Below are positions 52,710 to 61,411 of a stretch of 64,000 nt of DNA, one piece after another; the stretch's first letter is position 1, and the number at the start of each line of letters is the position of its first letter. A program made the position numbers and the translations under genes. Location: positions 1,285,841 through 1,349,840 of the forward strand of contig SPIB01000001.1 in assembly GCA_004535785.1 (NCBI GenBank). The letters are read 5' to 3'. Source of the stretch: Gammaproteobacteria bacterium LSUCC0112 (GTDB taxonomy: Bacteria; Pseudomonadota; Gammaproteobacteria; Pseudomonadales; Pseudohongiellaceae). The notes below the pieces were generated by a model. The model had not been told where the DNA came from. It saw only the letters and a list, made by a program, of their open reading frames with translations, and made no database searches.

Positions 52710-53651
52710 ATGACAACAAACAACATAAAAAGACTGATTGTCTCGGCCGTCTTGGGTGCTGGCTTCATCACGATGGCAGGCGCGCAAGAGTGGGTGCCAT
52801 CCCGTTATGGGGCTGACGATCGAATTGGTGCCGCTAACAACCTCAGCGAAGAAATCGTGTTGCAAGCCGCCAAATTGATCACCACCGGCAAGGTCTATTC
52901 GCTGGGCGTGGAAACTGCGGAAGATTCACCCGCCTATGGGACTCGTAACTTCAGCATCGACATTATTGCGTCCGGCGCCAATGTGCCGGTGGGTACCGAT
53001 GCGGTGACCTCCAATGATGAACGTGTGACCACCAGTTTTGGCATCGGATCGCAAATTGACGGTTTGGGGCATCTTGGTATTGGCAATCAGTACTATAACG
53101 GGCTGACCACCGCCCAAATCGTCGCAGACGGTGGTCTTGTCGAATTGGGTACTCATACGATCCCGCCAATTGTGACACGCGGTGTGCTGCTGAATATGGC
53201 AAAACACTTGGGTGTTGACATGGTCAGCGAGGGCACCGCATTTAATCGCGTCGACATCGAGGCAGCCGCTGGTGCTCAGGGTATAGACATCAGATCAGGT
53301 GATGTGGTGTTGTTCCACACGGGGTGGATGCAGCTGTTGGGTACAGACAACCAGCGGTTTATCTCCGTGCAGCCGGGTGTGGGCGTGGAGGGCGCAGAAT
53401 ACCTGGCTGATCTTGGTGTGGTGGCCATTGGTGCGGACACGCCAGCCCTGGAAGTGATTCCTTTTGAAAATCCACAGCGTGTGTTTGCGGTGCATCAGAC
53501 CTTGTTGGCCAAGAAAGGTGTTTATATTCTGGAGAGTATGAACACGGCTGAACTCGCGGCAGACGGCGTACAGGAGTTCATGTTTGTACTTGGGCAGCCA
53601 AAATTCAAAGGTGCGGTACAGACGGTTATCAATCCGATTGCCATTCGTTAA
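52710..53651 (+). CDS. Exported cyclase family protein (kynurenine formamidase-like)
   Basis: About 313 residues from ATG 52710. Signal peptide ends ITMAGAQ. The metal site of the cyclase/KynB family is recognisable in altered form: GSQIDGLGHLG (HxGTHxD-like) and TRGVLLNMAKHLG with GDVVLFHTGW. The last part AVHQTLLAKKGVYILESMN is typical. Family members hydrolyse formamides or cyclic amides; substrate unknown. Confidence 0.85.
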   Translation: MTTNNIKRLIVSAVLGAGFITMAGAQEWVPSRYGADDRIGAANNLSEEIVLQAAKLITTGKVYSLGVETAEDSPAYGTRNFSIDIIASGANVPVGTDAVTSNDERVTTSFGIGSQIDGLGHLGIGNQYYNGLTTAQIVADGGLVELGTHTIPPIVTRGVLLNMAKHLGVDMVSEGTAFNRVDIEAAAGAQGIDIRSGDVVLFHTGWMQLLGTDNQRFISVQPGVGVEGAEYLADLGVVAIGADTPALEVIPFENPQRVFAVHQTLLAKKGVYILESMNTAELAADGVQEFMFVLGQPKFKGAVQTVINPIAIR

Positions 53652-53666
53652 GTGATTGCGCTGTTG

Positions 53667-54344
53667 TTACTCTTCCAATTCATCCTGCAGTTCGGGCGCA
53701 ACATCACTGGTAATCGAAAGATACAAGGCTGCGAACGATGCCTTGATCCACATGATGGCGGGAAACACGCCAACCAGCAGCAAGGCCAGGCCTGCAAAAA
53801 AGATGAAGATGGACAGAAAGCCAAGCGTAAATATTTTTAACGCATGACCGCGTGTGATTCTCCAACTGGCTTCAACTGCTGCAATCGGGTCAAGTCCTTC
53901 ATCCATGACCAGATACGATACAAACGCCAGACGGCAGGCCACATAAATGCCTGGTATCAGGAACACAATAAGGCCAATTCCAATCAGTCCGATGGTCAGC
54001 AGCGATGCAAGCACCACGTTGATATAGTTTTTGAAGCCGTCAAAAATACGCTTCACTTCCACATGGTCGCCGCGAACGGCTTTAACAAAAATCATGTCCG
54101 CCCCGTAGTTCACGATCGGGTAAAGCAGCAAGGCGTATGCGGTAGTCAAGAACTCCAGGATCGCGGAGGAATCACCGCTGTGGCCATCGCCGTCCCATTC
54201 AATCGGCACCATAAACACGATCACCACCAACACTGCCAGGAACAACACAAGAAAGTTATTTCTCATGCTGTTCCAGCCACTCGAAAGCGCACTACCTACG
54301 CCGGGTTCGTCCATGTATTCCTGATTGTTAAATGTCTGGTTCAT
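53667..54344 (-). CDS. DUF975/YciC-like inner-membrane protein
   Basis: 225 residues from ATG 54344. Five or six membrane helices; the pattern GVGSALSSGWNSMRNNFLVL, FDGFKNYINVVLASLLTIGLIGIGLIVFLIPGIY (partly quoted) and SYLVMDEGLDPIAAVEASW is that of DUF975 or YciC-like proteins. Function unknown. Divergent from the LuxR gene, with two operator-like dyads between them. Confidence 0.75.
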   Translation of the reverse strand: MNQTFNNQEYMDEPGVGSALSSGWNSMRNNFLVLFLAVLVVIVFMVPIEWDGDGHSGDSSAILEFLTTAYALLLYPIVNYGADMIFVKAVRGDHVEVKRIFDGFKNYINVVLASLLTIGLIGIGLIVFLIPGIYVACRLAFVSYLVMDEGLDPIAAVEASWRITRGHALKIFTLGFLSIFIFFAGLALLLVGVFPAIMWIKASFAALYLSITSDVAPELQDELEE

Positions 54345-54423
54345 ACGATGCTCCACTGAGTGAGAAGACGGATGGATGATTCACTCTTGAGGCAGACGTT
54401 AGCCTTGTGGTCTGTAAAAACAA

Positions 54424-54464
54424 ACCTACCAAGGTAGTGTTTTGCAGATTCCTACTTTGGTAGG
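54424..54464. promoter_or_regulatory. Two operator-like dyads between the YciC-like and LuxR genes
   Basis: CTACCAAGGTAG (54426-54437) and CCTACTTTGGTAGG (54451-54464) are two short inverted repeats with the same CTAC/GTAG arms, centred 26 bp apart. Together they also form one larger inverted repeat. They lie in the 195-bp divergent gap and are good candidates for binding by the LuxR-type protein beside them. Confidence 0.55.
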
Positions 54465-54539
54465 GCGCTGGTTTTTCATGCGGGTGGTATATTTCAGCCA
54501 TCAAAGACACCGTTTCACCCACCAGACCGCGACAAGTAC

Positions 54540-55472
54540 ATGCTCAACTACGACAACATCAATTTCGACACCTTGCCACTCTGGTTGAGTTTTACATTAT
54601 GCCTGTCGATGACAGCGGGCGGATTGCTGATCCTGTTCCGCTTTCATCAGACGCGCAAAAGCGCCAGTTTTAAATATCTGCAATACTTCCTGATTATGCT
54701 TTATGTGTACGGTTACTACAGTCTTTGGAGTGGCATTCTATTATCTGGATTTGTGCAGATTGAGAATATTGAGTGGGTAGCACTGCTGCTGGCACAACTA
54801 GGCGCGCCGTTTTTGTTGGTCAGTCTGACCATGTTGCTGGTGTGGGCTGCGCGATTGCAAAAACGGCCAGTGATCCAGTTGCTGCTGTTTACTGCCGGCA
54901 CCAGCGTGACCGTTGTGCTGGCGCTGGTTTGGTCAGGTCGGTCAATTGAGAGCAGCCTCTCCAGCCTCGGGTCGGTTGTGGCCATGACGAGTGCGTTGGT
55001 CCTGCTGGGTGTGTTGCTGACCGGGAAGCAGCCATTTATCAGTCCAATCGGTAAGCGATGGCTGATCATTCTGGTCGCAGCGTCGGGCTCCATTCATGTG
55101 TTTGTATTCACCCCGCTGACTGACTATCAACATTTTAACGGTGTGTTTGCGTTTCTGTTTTATCTGTTTAATACCGCGATGGTGGTGATTTATTGTTATC
55201 AGGCGACTGAAGACATGGCACCACCCTCGTTGTCACTGGACGACATTTTGATACGCTATGGCATCAGCAAGCGGGAAGCAGATGTGCTGCGTGGCATCTA
55301 TGCGGGGCAAACTAACCAGGAGATCGCCAACCAGCTGTTTATTTCACTGCAGACCGTTAAGGATCATTCATCGCGCATCTATCAAAAGACCTTCGTAAAA
55401 AACCGGGCGCAATTGACGACACTGATTCGCGAAAGCCAGAGTCACTTGTCAGGTGTCGCGCCCCGGTCTTGA
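54540..55472 (+). CDS. Membrane-bound LuxR-type transcription regulator
   Basis: 310 residues. Seven hydrophobic helices in residues 10-220 (for example LPLWLSFTLCLSMTAGGLLI, WLIILVAASGSIHVFVFTPL) form a sensor domain. A C-terminal helix-turn-helix near 245-300 is of LuxR/GerE type: KREADVLRGIYAGQTNQEIANQLFIS (partly quoted) and TVKDHSSRIYQKTFVKNRAQL. The sensed signal is unknown. Intact on both domains. Confidence 0.9.
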   Translation: MLNYDNINFDTLPLWLSFTLCLSMTAGGLLILFRFHQTRKSASFKYLQYFLIMLYVYGYYSLWSGILLSGFVQIENIEWVALLLAQLGAPFLLVSLTMLLVWAARLQKRPVIQLLLFTAGTSVTVVLALVWSGRSIESSLSSLGSVVAMTSALVLLGVLLTGKQPFISPIGKRWLIILVAASGSIHVFVFTPLTDYQHFNGVFAFLFYLFNTAMVVIYCYQATEDMAPPSLSLDDILIRYGISKREADVLRGIYAGQTNQEIANQLFISLQTVKDHSSRIYQKTFVKNRAQLTTLIRESQSHLSGVAPRS

Positions 55473-55496
55473 GCCTGACGGTTACCGGAGCCTGCC

Positions 55497-56030
55497 ATGA
55501 AGCTGACAGACAGAGTTGTTTCCTTGCGTGATGCCAATATTGCGGATTTGCCGTTGTTGCGGCATTGGGACACACAACCACATGTGATTGAATCCGATCC
55601 CAATGATGACTGGGATTGGGAAACCGAGTTATTAAAAAATCCATCATGGCGCGAACAACTGGTTGCGGAAGTTGATGGCAAACCTGTAGGGTTTGTGCAG
55701 ATCATTGATCCTGCCGAGGAAGAAAGCCATTACTGGGGCGATGTGTCCGATGACTTACGGGCCATTGATATCTGGATAGGTGAAGCGGATTATCTGGGAC
55801 AGGGCTTTGGCACCGCCATCATGCGCCTGGCAATTGAACGATGTTTTTTATCGCCGCAAGTCAACGCAATCATCATAGATCCGTTGGCCAGCAATGTCCG
55901 CGCGCATCGTTTTTATCAGCGGCTGGGATTTAAACCGCAGGCGCGGCGACTGTTTGGTGACGATGACACATTGGTTCACAGACTGGAAAGACGGGACTTT
56001 TTACAAGGAGATACGGATGAACATATTTGA
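55497..56030 (+). CDS. AAC(6')-Ib-like GNAT acetyltransferase
   Basis: 177 residues. VSLRDANIADLPLLRHWDTQ, then WIGEADYLGQGFGTAIMRL with the acetyl-CoA loop and IDPLASNVRAHRFYQRLGF follow the order of AAC(6')-Ib/IucB-type enzymes; HYWGDVSDDLRAIDI is a family-like stretch. It could acetylate an aminoglycoside or a natural amine such as a siderophore precursor; this cannot be decided here. Its last bases overlap a small ORF. Confidence 0.85.
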   Translation: MKLTDRVVSLRDANIADLPLLRHWDTQPHVIESDPNDDWDWETELLKNPSWREQLVAEVDGKPVGFVQIIDPAEEESHYWGDVSDDLRAIDIWIGEADYLGQGFGTAIMRLAIERCFLSPQVNAIIIDPLASNVRAHRFYQRLGFKPQARRLFGDDDTLVHRLERRDFLQGDTDEHI

Positions 56031-56130
56031 CAATTTCTGGTTCTACATCGTACCGATTGTGCTGGAGCGGATTGTGGCTGACAAAAACTATGTCCTGAAT
56101 GATAAGCTCAGCAAAATAAAGGGAAATTGA
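56017..56130 (+). CDS. Small ORF of 37 residues
   Basis: ATG 56017 with a good AAGGAG site, overlapping the GNAT stop by 14 bases. The peptide has an aromatic and hydrophobic N-terminus (MNIFDNFWFYIVPIVLERI) and a charged tail. The start signal is convincing, but I recognise no family. Possibly a coupled small membrane peptide or a chance frame. Confidence 0.4.
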   Translation: MNIFDNFWFYIVPIVLERIVADKNYVLNDKLSKIKGN

Positions 56131-56224
56131 CCCGAACCGATATTCGCCGCGTCATTTTCACGCTTGGAGGCACACGCGGCTTGCATTATTATCCAACCCA
56201 TCACACCCAAATGGAGCTGAAAAC

Positions 56225-58384
56225 GTGTTGGATCGAGTGCTGAATAAAAACAAGCCAAAACATACATGGCGCTTTTTCAGATCGGGTGGATTCGATCAGG
56301 TCAGGCTGGAAACTGCAAACGATCTTCAGAATTTGTCTGATCTTGATCCCAAGCTGTGGACTGTCCTTAACTGTCCCACCACCGGGCTGGAGTTTGATGC
56401 CCGCACGGCAGCTTTGCTGGATACCGACGGTGATGGACAGATTCGGGTTCCGGAAATTCTTGCGGCAGTCAAATGGAGTTGTGAGCGCCTCGTCGATGCC
56501 GGCATTCTATTTCAATCTCAGGGACTTCCGGTATCGGCCATTGCCGACCACGATGCAGAAGGTGCGGGTATCAAAGCCGCGGCCTTGACGGTGTTGCAGT
56601 ACATGGGCAAGACGCCCGATGATGCCCTGCAAGTGTCCGATTTTTCTGACATGACGCGGTTGTTTTCACCGAATCACTTCAACGGCGACGGTGTGGTTGC
56701 CGCTGAACTCACGGATGATGCAGATCTGCGTCAGTTAATCGCCGAAATTCTCGACACTCAGGGAGGCACTCCGGACCGCAGTGGTGTAAACGGTGTCACC
56801 ACCGCATCCGTGTCTGCGTTTTATGCGCAAGCTCAAGCGGTACTGGATTGGCATAAAGCTGGTGCCGACGGCGATATACAATTTCAGCCACTGGGCGACA
56901 AAACTGCAGAAGCGGTGGCTGTTTTCGAGAAAGCACAAGCCAAAGTCGATGACTATTTTGTGCGCTGCAAACTGGCTGCGTTTGATACGCGTGCTGTGGA
57001 TGCGCTTAATCCTGCGCCGTCTGTGTATGCGGTGTTAAACAATCGTGCGATTGCTCAAACCGATGTAGACGTATCCGCGCTGCCATTGGCCGCTGTGGGT
57101 GCAGGCCAATCATTACCCTTGGGCGAGGGGATTAACCCCGCTTGGTCGAGCGCGATCCAGAACCTGCTGCACAAGGTGATTGTACCTTTGCTGGGAGAAA
57201 CACTCGGTCAACAGGACTCATTGAGCGCTGCTCAGTGGGCTGATGTATCAGCGCGATTGTCTGCCTGGCGTACATGGCAGGCCGCACGTCCAGATACCGC
57301 GGTACACAAACTGGGTGTTGAAAGATTGCAGGCGATTGTGGCCGGAGAGGGGCAGCAGGCGCTTGCCGCATTGATTGAACGGGATCTTGCTGCCAAGAGT
57401 TTTGGCGCAACTGTCGATGCCGTTGAAAAACTGGTGCGTTTTCAGCGCGATCTGGTGACCTTGTTGCAGAATTTTGTATCTCTCAGTGATTTCTACCGTG
57501 GTGAAGAAAAAGCGATTTTTCAGGCAGGAACCTTATATCTTGATCAACGCAGCTGTGAATTGGTAATGCGAGTCAATGACATGGGGCGTCATGCCACCAT
57601 GGCGCCATTCAGTGGTTGTTATCTGGTGTACTGCACCTGCGAGCGGAAGGGCGAGGCGCCGCTGTCGATTGTTGCTGCATTGACCGGGGGGGATGTTGAC
57701 GAATTGATGGTGCCGGGTCGCAACGGTATTTTTTATGATCGTCAGGGAAGAGACTGGCGTGCGACGGTGAACAAGGTGGTTGCACAGCCCGTGAGTCTGC
57801 GACAGGCGTTCTGGTCACCTTACAAGCGCGTGGCGACATTTATCGAGACACAATTGCAAAATTTTGCTGCTTCCCGTGACAAAGACATTGAAGCCAAAAC
57901 AACGGCAGGAGTCACGAATGTTGCAGCGCCTAAAGAAGCGGCATCCAATTTTGATATCGCCAAGTTTGCCGGTATTTTTGCGGCCATAGGCTTGGCCGTG
58001 GGCGCAATAGGCACATCACTGGCAGCGGTTGCGGCAGGGTTGTTTTCGTTGGCATGGTGGCAGATCCCGCTGGTGCTGGTGGGGGTTATGCTGCTGATTT
58101 CCGGTCCTTCTGTGTTTATGGCATATCTGACGTTGCGGCGCCGCAATCTGGGGCCACTGCTGGATGCCAACGGTTGGGCAGTGAATACCCGCGCACGAAT
58201 AAACGTGCCATTTGGTGCATCATTGACAGGTTTGGCAGAACTCCCGGCAGGTGCCAGTCGATCATTGGTCGACCCGTTTGCTGAAAAGAAGCGACCCTGG
58301 AAGACTTGGGTGGTGCTCAGCGTTGTGGTCGTCGCTGTTGTGGTGCTTTGGTATCAGGGCATGTTTGCGAGTCTACTGGGGTGA
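56225..58384 (+). CDS. Large membrane protein with EF-hand-like motif
   Basis: 719 residues from GTG 56225 (GGAG 8 bases before). Residues about 67-79 read DTDGDGQIRVPEI, a complete EF-hand loop. The long middle (100-560) is soluble and of no known family. Then two close helices (about 578-620, IAAIGLAVGAIGTSLAAVAAGLF and LVGVMLLISGPSVFMAYLTL) and a last helix at the C-terminus, with a beta domain between. Function unknown. The stop shares bases with the next GNAT start (GTGA). Confidence 0.75.
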   Translation: MLDRVLNKNKPKHTWRFFRSGGFDQVRLETANDLQNLSDLDPKLWTVLNCPTTGLEFDARTAALLDTDGDGQIRVPEILAAVKWSCERLVDAGILFQSQGLPVSAIADHDAEGAGIKAAALTVLQYMGKTPDDALQVSDFSDMTRLFSPNHFNGDGVVAAELTDDADLRQLIAEILDTQGGTPDRSGVNGVTTASVSAFYAQAQAVLDWHKAGADGDIQFQPLGDKTAEAVAVFEKAQAKVDDYFVRCKLAAFDTRAVDALNPAPSVYAVLNNRAIAQTDVDVSALPLAAVGAGQSLPLGEGINPAWSSAIQNLLHKVIVPLLGETLGQQDSLSAAQWADVSARLSAWRTWQAARPDTAVHKLGVERLQAIVAGEGQQALAALIERDLAAKSFGATVDAVEKLVRFQRDLVTLLQNFVSLSDFYRGEEKAIFQAGTLYLDQRSCELVMRVNDMGRHATMAPFSGCYLVYCTCERKGEAPLSIVAALTGGDVDELMVPGRNGIFYDRQGRDWRATVNKVVAQPVSLRQAFWSPYKRVATFIETQLQNFAASRDKDIEAKTTAGVTNVAAPKEAASNFDIAKFAGIFAAIGLAVGAIGTSLAAVAAGLFSLAWWQIPLVLVGVMLLISGPSVFMAYLTLRRRNLGPLLDANGWAVNTRARINVPFGASLTGLAELPAGASRSLVDPFAEKKRPWKTWVVLSVVVVAVVVLWYQGMFASLLG

Positions 58385-58944
58385 CCGCGGTCGCCCGCAT
58401 AACAACCGAACGGCTGATCCTGCGGCAATGGAAGCCGGAGGATGTCCCGGCGTTTATTGCCATGAATGAAGATCCGGACGTCATGAGATATTTTCCGGGT
58501 CCGCTGACGCCGCAACAAAGCGCGGGATGGGCTGATAATTGCCGTCAGATGCTGGACAGGCAAGGTTGGGGGCTGTGGGCCGTTGAAGTCCAGTCAACAG
58601 GCGAGTTTATCGGCTTTGTCGGGTTGCATGCGCCAACGATTGATCTGCCGTTTAACCCCTGTGTTGAGATCGGCTGGCGTCTGAAAAGCACTGCCTGGGG
58701 AAAAGGATACGCGACAGAAGCTGCACGTGCGTGTCTGGATTATGGTTTCAGAGTTGTGGGTCTGACCGAAATTGTGTCATTTACCTCAGTGGTTAATACC
58801 CCCTCCAGCGCCGTGATGGAGCGCTTGGCAATGAAACGTGATCCGGCAAATTTTGAACATCCTTCCGTACCACCGGGGCACGTGCTTCGAGAACATTGCA
58901 TTTACCGAATTTCCGCGTCAGATTGGTTGTCGACCCAGTCCTGA
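58381..58944 (+). CDS. GNAT acetyltransferase, RimJ/RimL-like
   Basis: 187 residues from GTG 58381, overlapping the previous stop (GTGA). ITTERLILRQWKPEDVPAFI, EIGWRLKSTAWGKGYATEAA and VVNTPSSAVMERLAMK are typical of RimJ/RimL or ribosomal-protein-type acetyltransferases. Substrate unknown. The overlap ties it to the large EF-hand protein. Confidence 0.88.
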   Translation: MTAVARITTERLILRQWKPEDVPAFIAMNEDPDVMRYFPGPLTPQQSAGWADNCRQMLDRQGWGLWAVEVQSTGEFIGFVGLHAPTIDLPFNPCVEIGWRLKSTAWGKGYATEAARACLDYGFRVVGLTEIVSFTSVVNTPSSAVMERLAMKRDPANFEHPSVPPGHVLREHCIYRISASDWLSTQS

Positions 58945-58982
58945 TCACAACGCGATCTCACTTTTTGGGCCAAAATAAAAGG

Positions 58983-60113
58983 ATGATGTGCATGCAGTCA
59001 ATTGCGAGTGTGCTGCTGTTACTACTGTTGAGCACCGTGGCTCTTGCCAATGACGGCGACCCACGTGCCCGAGAGGTTGGAATAACACCGGGCATCTATC
59101 AACCCGGTGATTTTAATGCCATCACGGATGTTGCCGGCGTCCTGGTGGGCCAGGTGTCCTTGATTGATGAGCCAAAGATACGCACCGGTGTGACCGCCAT
59201 CATTCCACATGGAAATAATCTGTTCCAGAACAAAGTGCCCGCCGGATTTGCGCAGGGCAATGGCTTCGGAAAAATGATGGGCACCACGCAGATCATAGAG
59301 CTTGGCGAAGTTGAAACACCGATTTTGCTGACCAATACTTTGTCGGTACCCGAGGTTGCAGCGGGCATCATCGATTGGACGCTCCGGCAAACGGGCAATG
59401 AGCAGGTTCGGTCTGTGAATGCAGTTGTTGGTGAAACCAATGATGGTCGCATCAACAACATCCGATTACGTGCAGTCAAACCGCAGCATGCGATTGAGGC
59501 TATTGAGTCTGCAACCGGCGGGCCCGTGGCGGAAGGCAGTATTGGCGCGGGGATGGGTACCGTGAGTTTTGGCTGGAAAGGCGGGATTGGCACCAGCTCA
59601 CGGGTACTGCCAGATGCAGACGGTGCGTATACCGTTGGTGTGCTGGTGCAGACCAATTATGGTGGTGAGCTGATGATCATGGGCACGCCGGTGAATGCAG
59701 CAGCGTTGGCCGCCCGACAAGTACCGACTGATACCAGTCCCGATGGATCGGTAATGATCATTATTGCCACAGATGCGCCGTTGTCGGATCGTAATTTACG
59801 ACGCCTGGCGGCGCGTGCGTTTATGGGCATCAGCAGAACCGGCTCTGTTATGTCCAATGGTTCCGGTGACTATGCGTTGGCTTTTTCAACTGCTGAATCT
59901 GTGCGTCGAACAGAGCAACGACGTTTGCAGGTGTCTTCGTTTGAAGACCTCCCCAATGACAATATGACGGCTTTGTTTCAGGCAGTTGTTGAAGCAACTG
60001 AAGAGGCCGTCTATAACGCCTTGTTCAAGGCCAGTGATGTTGACGGCGTCAATGGCGTCGAGCATCCGTCACTACCCGTTTCGGCTGTACTATCTTTGCT
60101 CAGGAGTCAATGA
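58983..60113 (+). CDS. Exported P1 family peptidase (DmpA/BapA-like)
   Basis: 376 residues from ATG 58983. Signal peptide ends ALAN. The self-cleaving nucleophile is the serine of PDGSVMIIIATDAPL (about residue 255); RLAARAFMGISRTGS is the usual follow-on. VNAVVGETNDGRINNI and GSIGAGMGTVSFGWKGGIGT (partly quoted) are family motifs. Such enzymes cleave beta- or D-amino peptides from the N-terminus. Overlaps the next gene by four bases. Confidence 0.92.
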   Translation: MMCMQSIASVLLLLLLSTVALANDGDPRAREVGITPGIYQPGDFNAITDVAGVLVGQVSLIDEPKIRTGVTAIIPHGNNLFQNKVPAGFAQGNGFGKMMGTTQIIELGEVETPILLTNTLSVPEVAAGIIDWTLRQTGNEQVRSVNAVVGETNDGRINNIRLRAVKPQHAIEAIESATGGPVAEGSIGAGMGTVSFGWKGGIGTSSRVLPDADGAYTVGVLVQTNYGGELMIMGTPVNAAALAARQVPTDTSPDGSVMIIIATDAPLSDRNLRRLAARAFMGISRTGSVMSNGSGDYALAFSTAESVRRTEQRRLQVSSFEDLPNDNMTALFQAVVEATEEAVYNALFKASDVDGVNGVEHPSLPVSAVLSLLRSQ

Positions 60114-60664
60114 TGTCAACCAGCACCAGTTCTACCTGCATGGTCTATGTCGCCGCCAGCGTCGATGGGTTTATTGCTCGCCCGGATGGCGATGTGGCGT
60201 GGCTGCAACGCCCGGAATATTCGGACGCCCCTATGAAAGGGTTGTCATATGAGCAGTTTATTACTGACATCGATGCCGTGGTGATGGGGCGGAACACTTT
60301 TGAGAAAGTGTTGGGGTTTGGTGAGTGGGTCTACGATATCCCGGTTGTGGTGTTAACCACCCGGCCCCTTGAGATACCCAATCAGTTGAAGTCGATGGTG
60401 TCGGTTGATTCAGGCACACCTGAAGCCATCATTAAACGACTGGCTCAGAAAAAACTGAATCGACTTTACATTGATGGCGGCTTGACCATTCAGGCGTTTT
60501 TGCTTGCTGATTGTATTGATGAGCTTATTATTACGCGAATTCCAGTGTTGCTGGGCAGCGGACTGCCACTGTTCAGCATGGACGGCGCAGAAAGGCCGTT
60601 GAAGCTGCTGAATGCGGTGTCATCAAAAAACGGATTTGTTCAGGAACGGTATCTCGTTATCTGA
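60110..60664 (+). CDS. Dihydrofolate reductase/RibD C-terminal-like reductase
   Basis: 184 residues. VYVAASVDGFIARPDGDVAW is the NADPH-fold start; VVMGRNTFEKVL, YIDGGLTIQAFL and IDELIITRIPVLLGSGLPLF complete the RibD-C/YyaP pattern. A reductase of unknown substrate. Starts inside the peptidase stop (ATGA). Confidence 0.9.
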   Translation: MMSTSTSSTCMVYVAASVDGFIARPDGDVAWLQRPEYSDAPMKGLSYEQFITDIDAVVMGRNTFEKVLGFGEWVYDIPVVVLTTRPLEIPNQLKSMVSVDSGTPEAIIKRLAQKKLNRLYIDGGLTIQAFLLADCIDELIITRIPVLLGSGLPLFSMDGAERPLKLLNAVSSKNGFVQERYLVI

Positions 60665-60670
60665 GGAGTT

Positions 60671-61357
60671 ATGACAATGTTTACTCTGTTTATCGCAAAC
60701 AAAAATTACTCTTCATGGTCTTTGCGTCCGTGGGTGTTGATGCGTGAGTTGGGCATCACCTTTGAAGAAGATCTGGTGCCGTTCTCTGACGGATCCAGCT
60801 GGGCGCTGTTTCGGGATTTCAGTCCCAGCGGCAAAGTTCCCTGCCTGATGGACAATGGCATAGCGATCTGGGATTCCATGGGAATAACTGAATATCTGGC
60901 CGAACGTCGTGAAGGTGTCTGGCCGACAGATGATCGCGCGCGGGCATGGGCAAGATGCGCTGCTGCAGAAATGCATTCCGGGTTTGCTACCTTGCGCGAG
61001 GTATGCGGCATGAGTGTCGGCGTTCGTGTTGAGTTACACGCCATCCCGCCAGCTCTACAAAAGGATCTCGACAGACTGGAGGAGTTATGGTCTGAAGGCA
61101 TTGCGTTGTTTGGAGGCCCCTTCCTGGCCGGGGGCGTATTTACGGCGGTTGATGCGTTTTTTGCGCCCGTTGCGTTTCGTATTCAGAGTTATGGTTTGCA
61201 GCTCAATTCAACCGCGATGGCGTACGCCGATCTGCTGTTGAATCTTGACAGTATGAAGGAGTGGGAACGGGACGCACTGGCTGAGACGTGGCGGGATGAA
61301 AGCCATGAAGTCGGTGTGCCATCTGTCGGGCGGGTGATTGCTGATTTCAGGAAGTAA
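60671..61357 (+). CDS. Glutathione S-transferase family protein
   Basis: 228 residues, GAGG site then ATG 60671. Thioredoxin-like N-terminus with NKNYSSWSLRPWVLM (SxxP-like Ser at the start of the helix) and GKVPCLMDNGIAIWDSMGI, then an alpha-helical C-domain. A cytosolic detoxification or peroxidase-like role is usual. Seven bp after the reductase gene; a palindromic repeat follows the stop. Confidence 0.9.
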   Translation: MTMFTLFIANKNYSSWSLRPWVLMRELGITFEEDLVPFSDGSSWALFRDFSPSGKVPCLMDNGIAIWDSMGITEYLAERREGVWPTDDRARAWARCAAAEMHSGFATLREVCGMSVGVRVELHAIPPALQKDLDRLEELWSEGIALFGGPFLAGGVFTAVDAFFAPVAFRIQSYGLQLNSTAMAYADLLLNLDSMKEWERDALAETWRDESHEVGVPSVGRVIADFRK

Positions 61358-61360
61358 GAT

Positions 61361-61397
61361 GGGGTCGGAGGGATCAGACACTGATCCCTCCGACCCC
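61361..61397. repeat. GGGGTCGGAG palindromic repeat, copy 3
   Basis: Perfect inverted repeat GGGGTCGGAGGGATCAG / CTGATCCCTCCGACCCC around ACA. It begins 4 bp after the GST stop and lies between that gene and the converging chemoreceptor pseudogene. Confidence 0.9.
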
Positions 61398-61411
61398 GGG
61401 TCAAACCCGTG

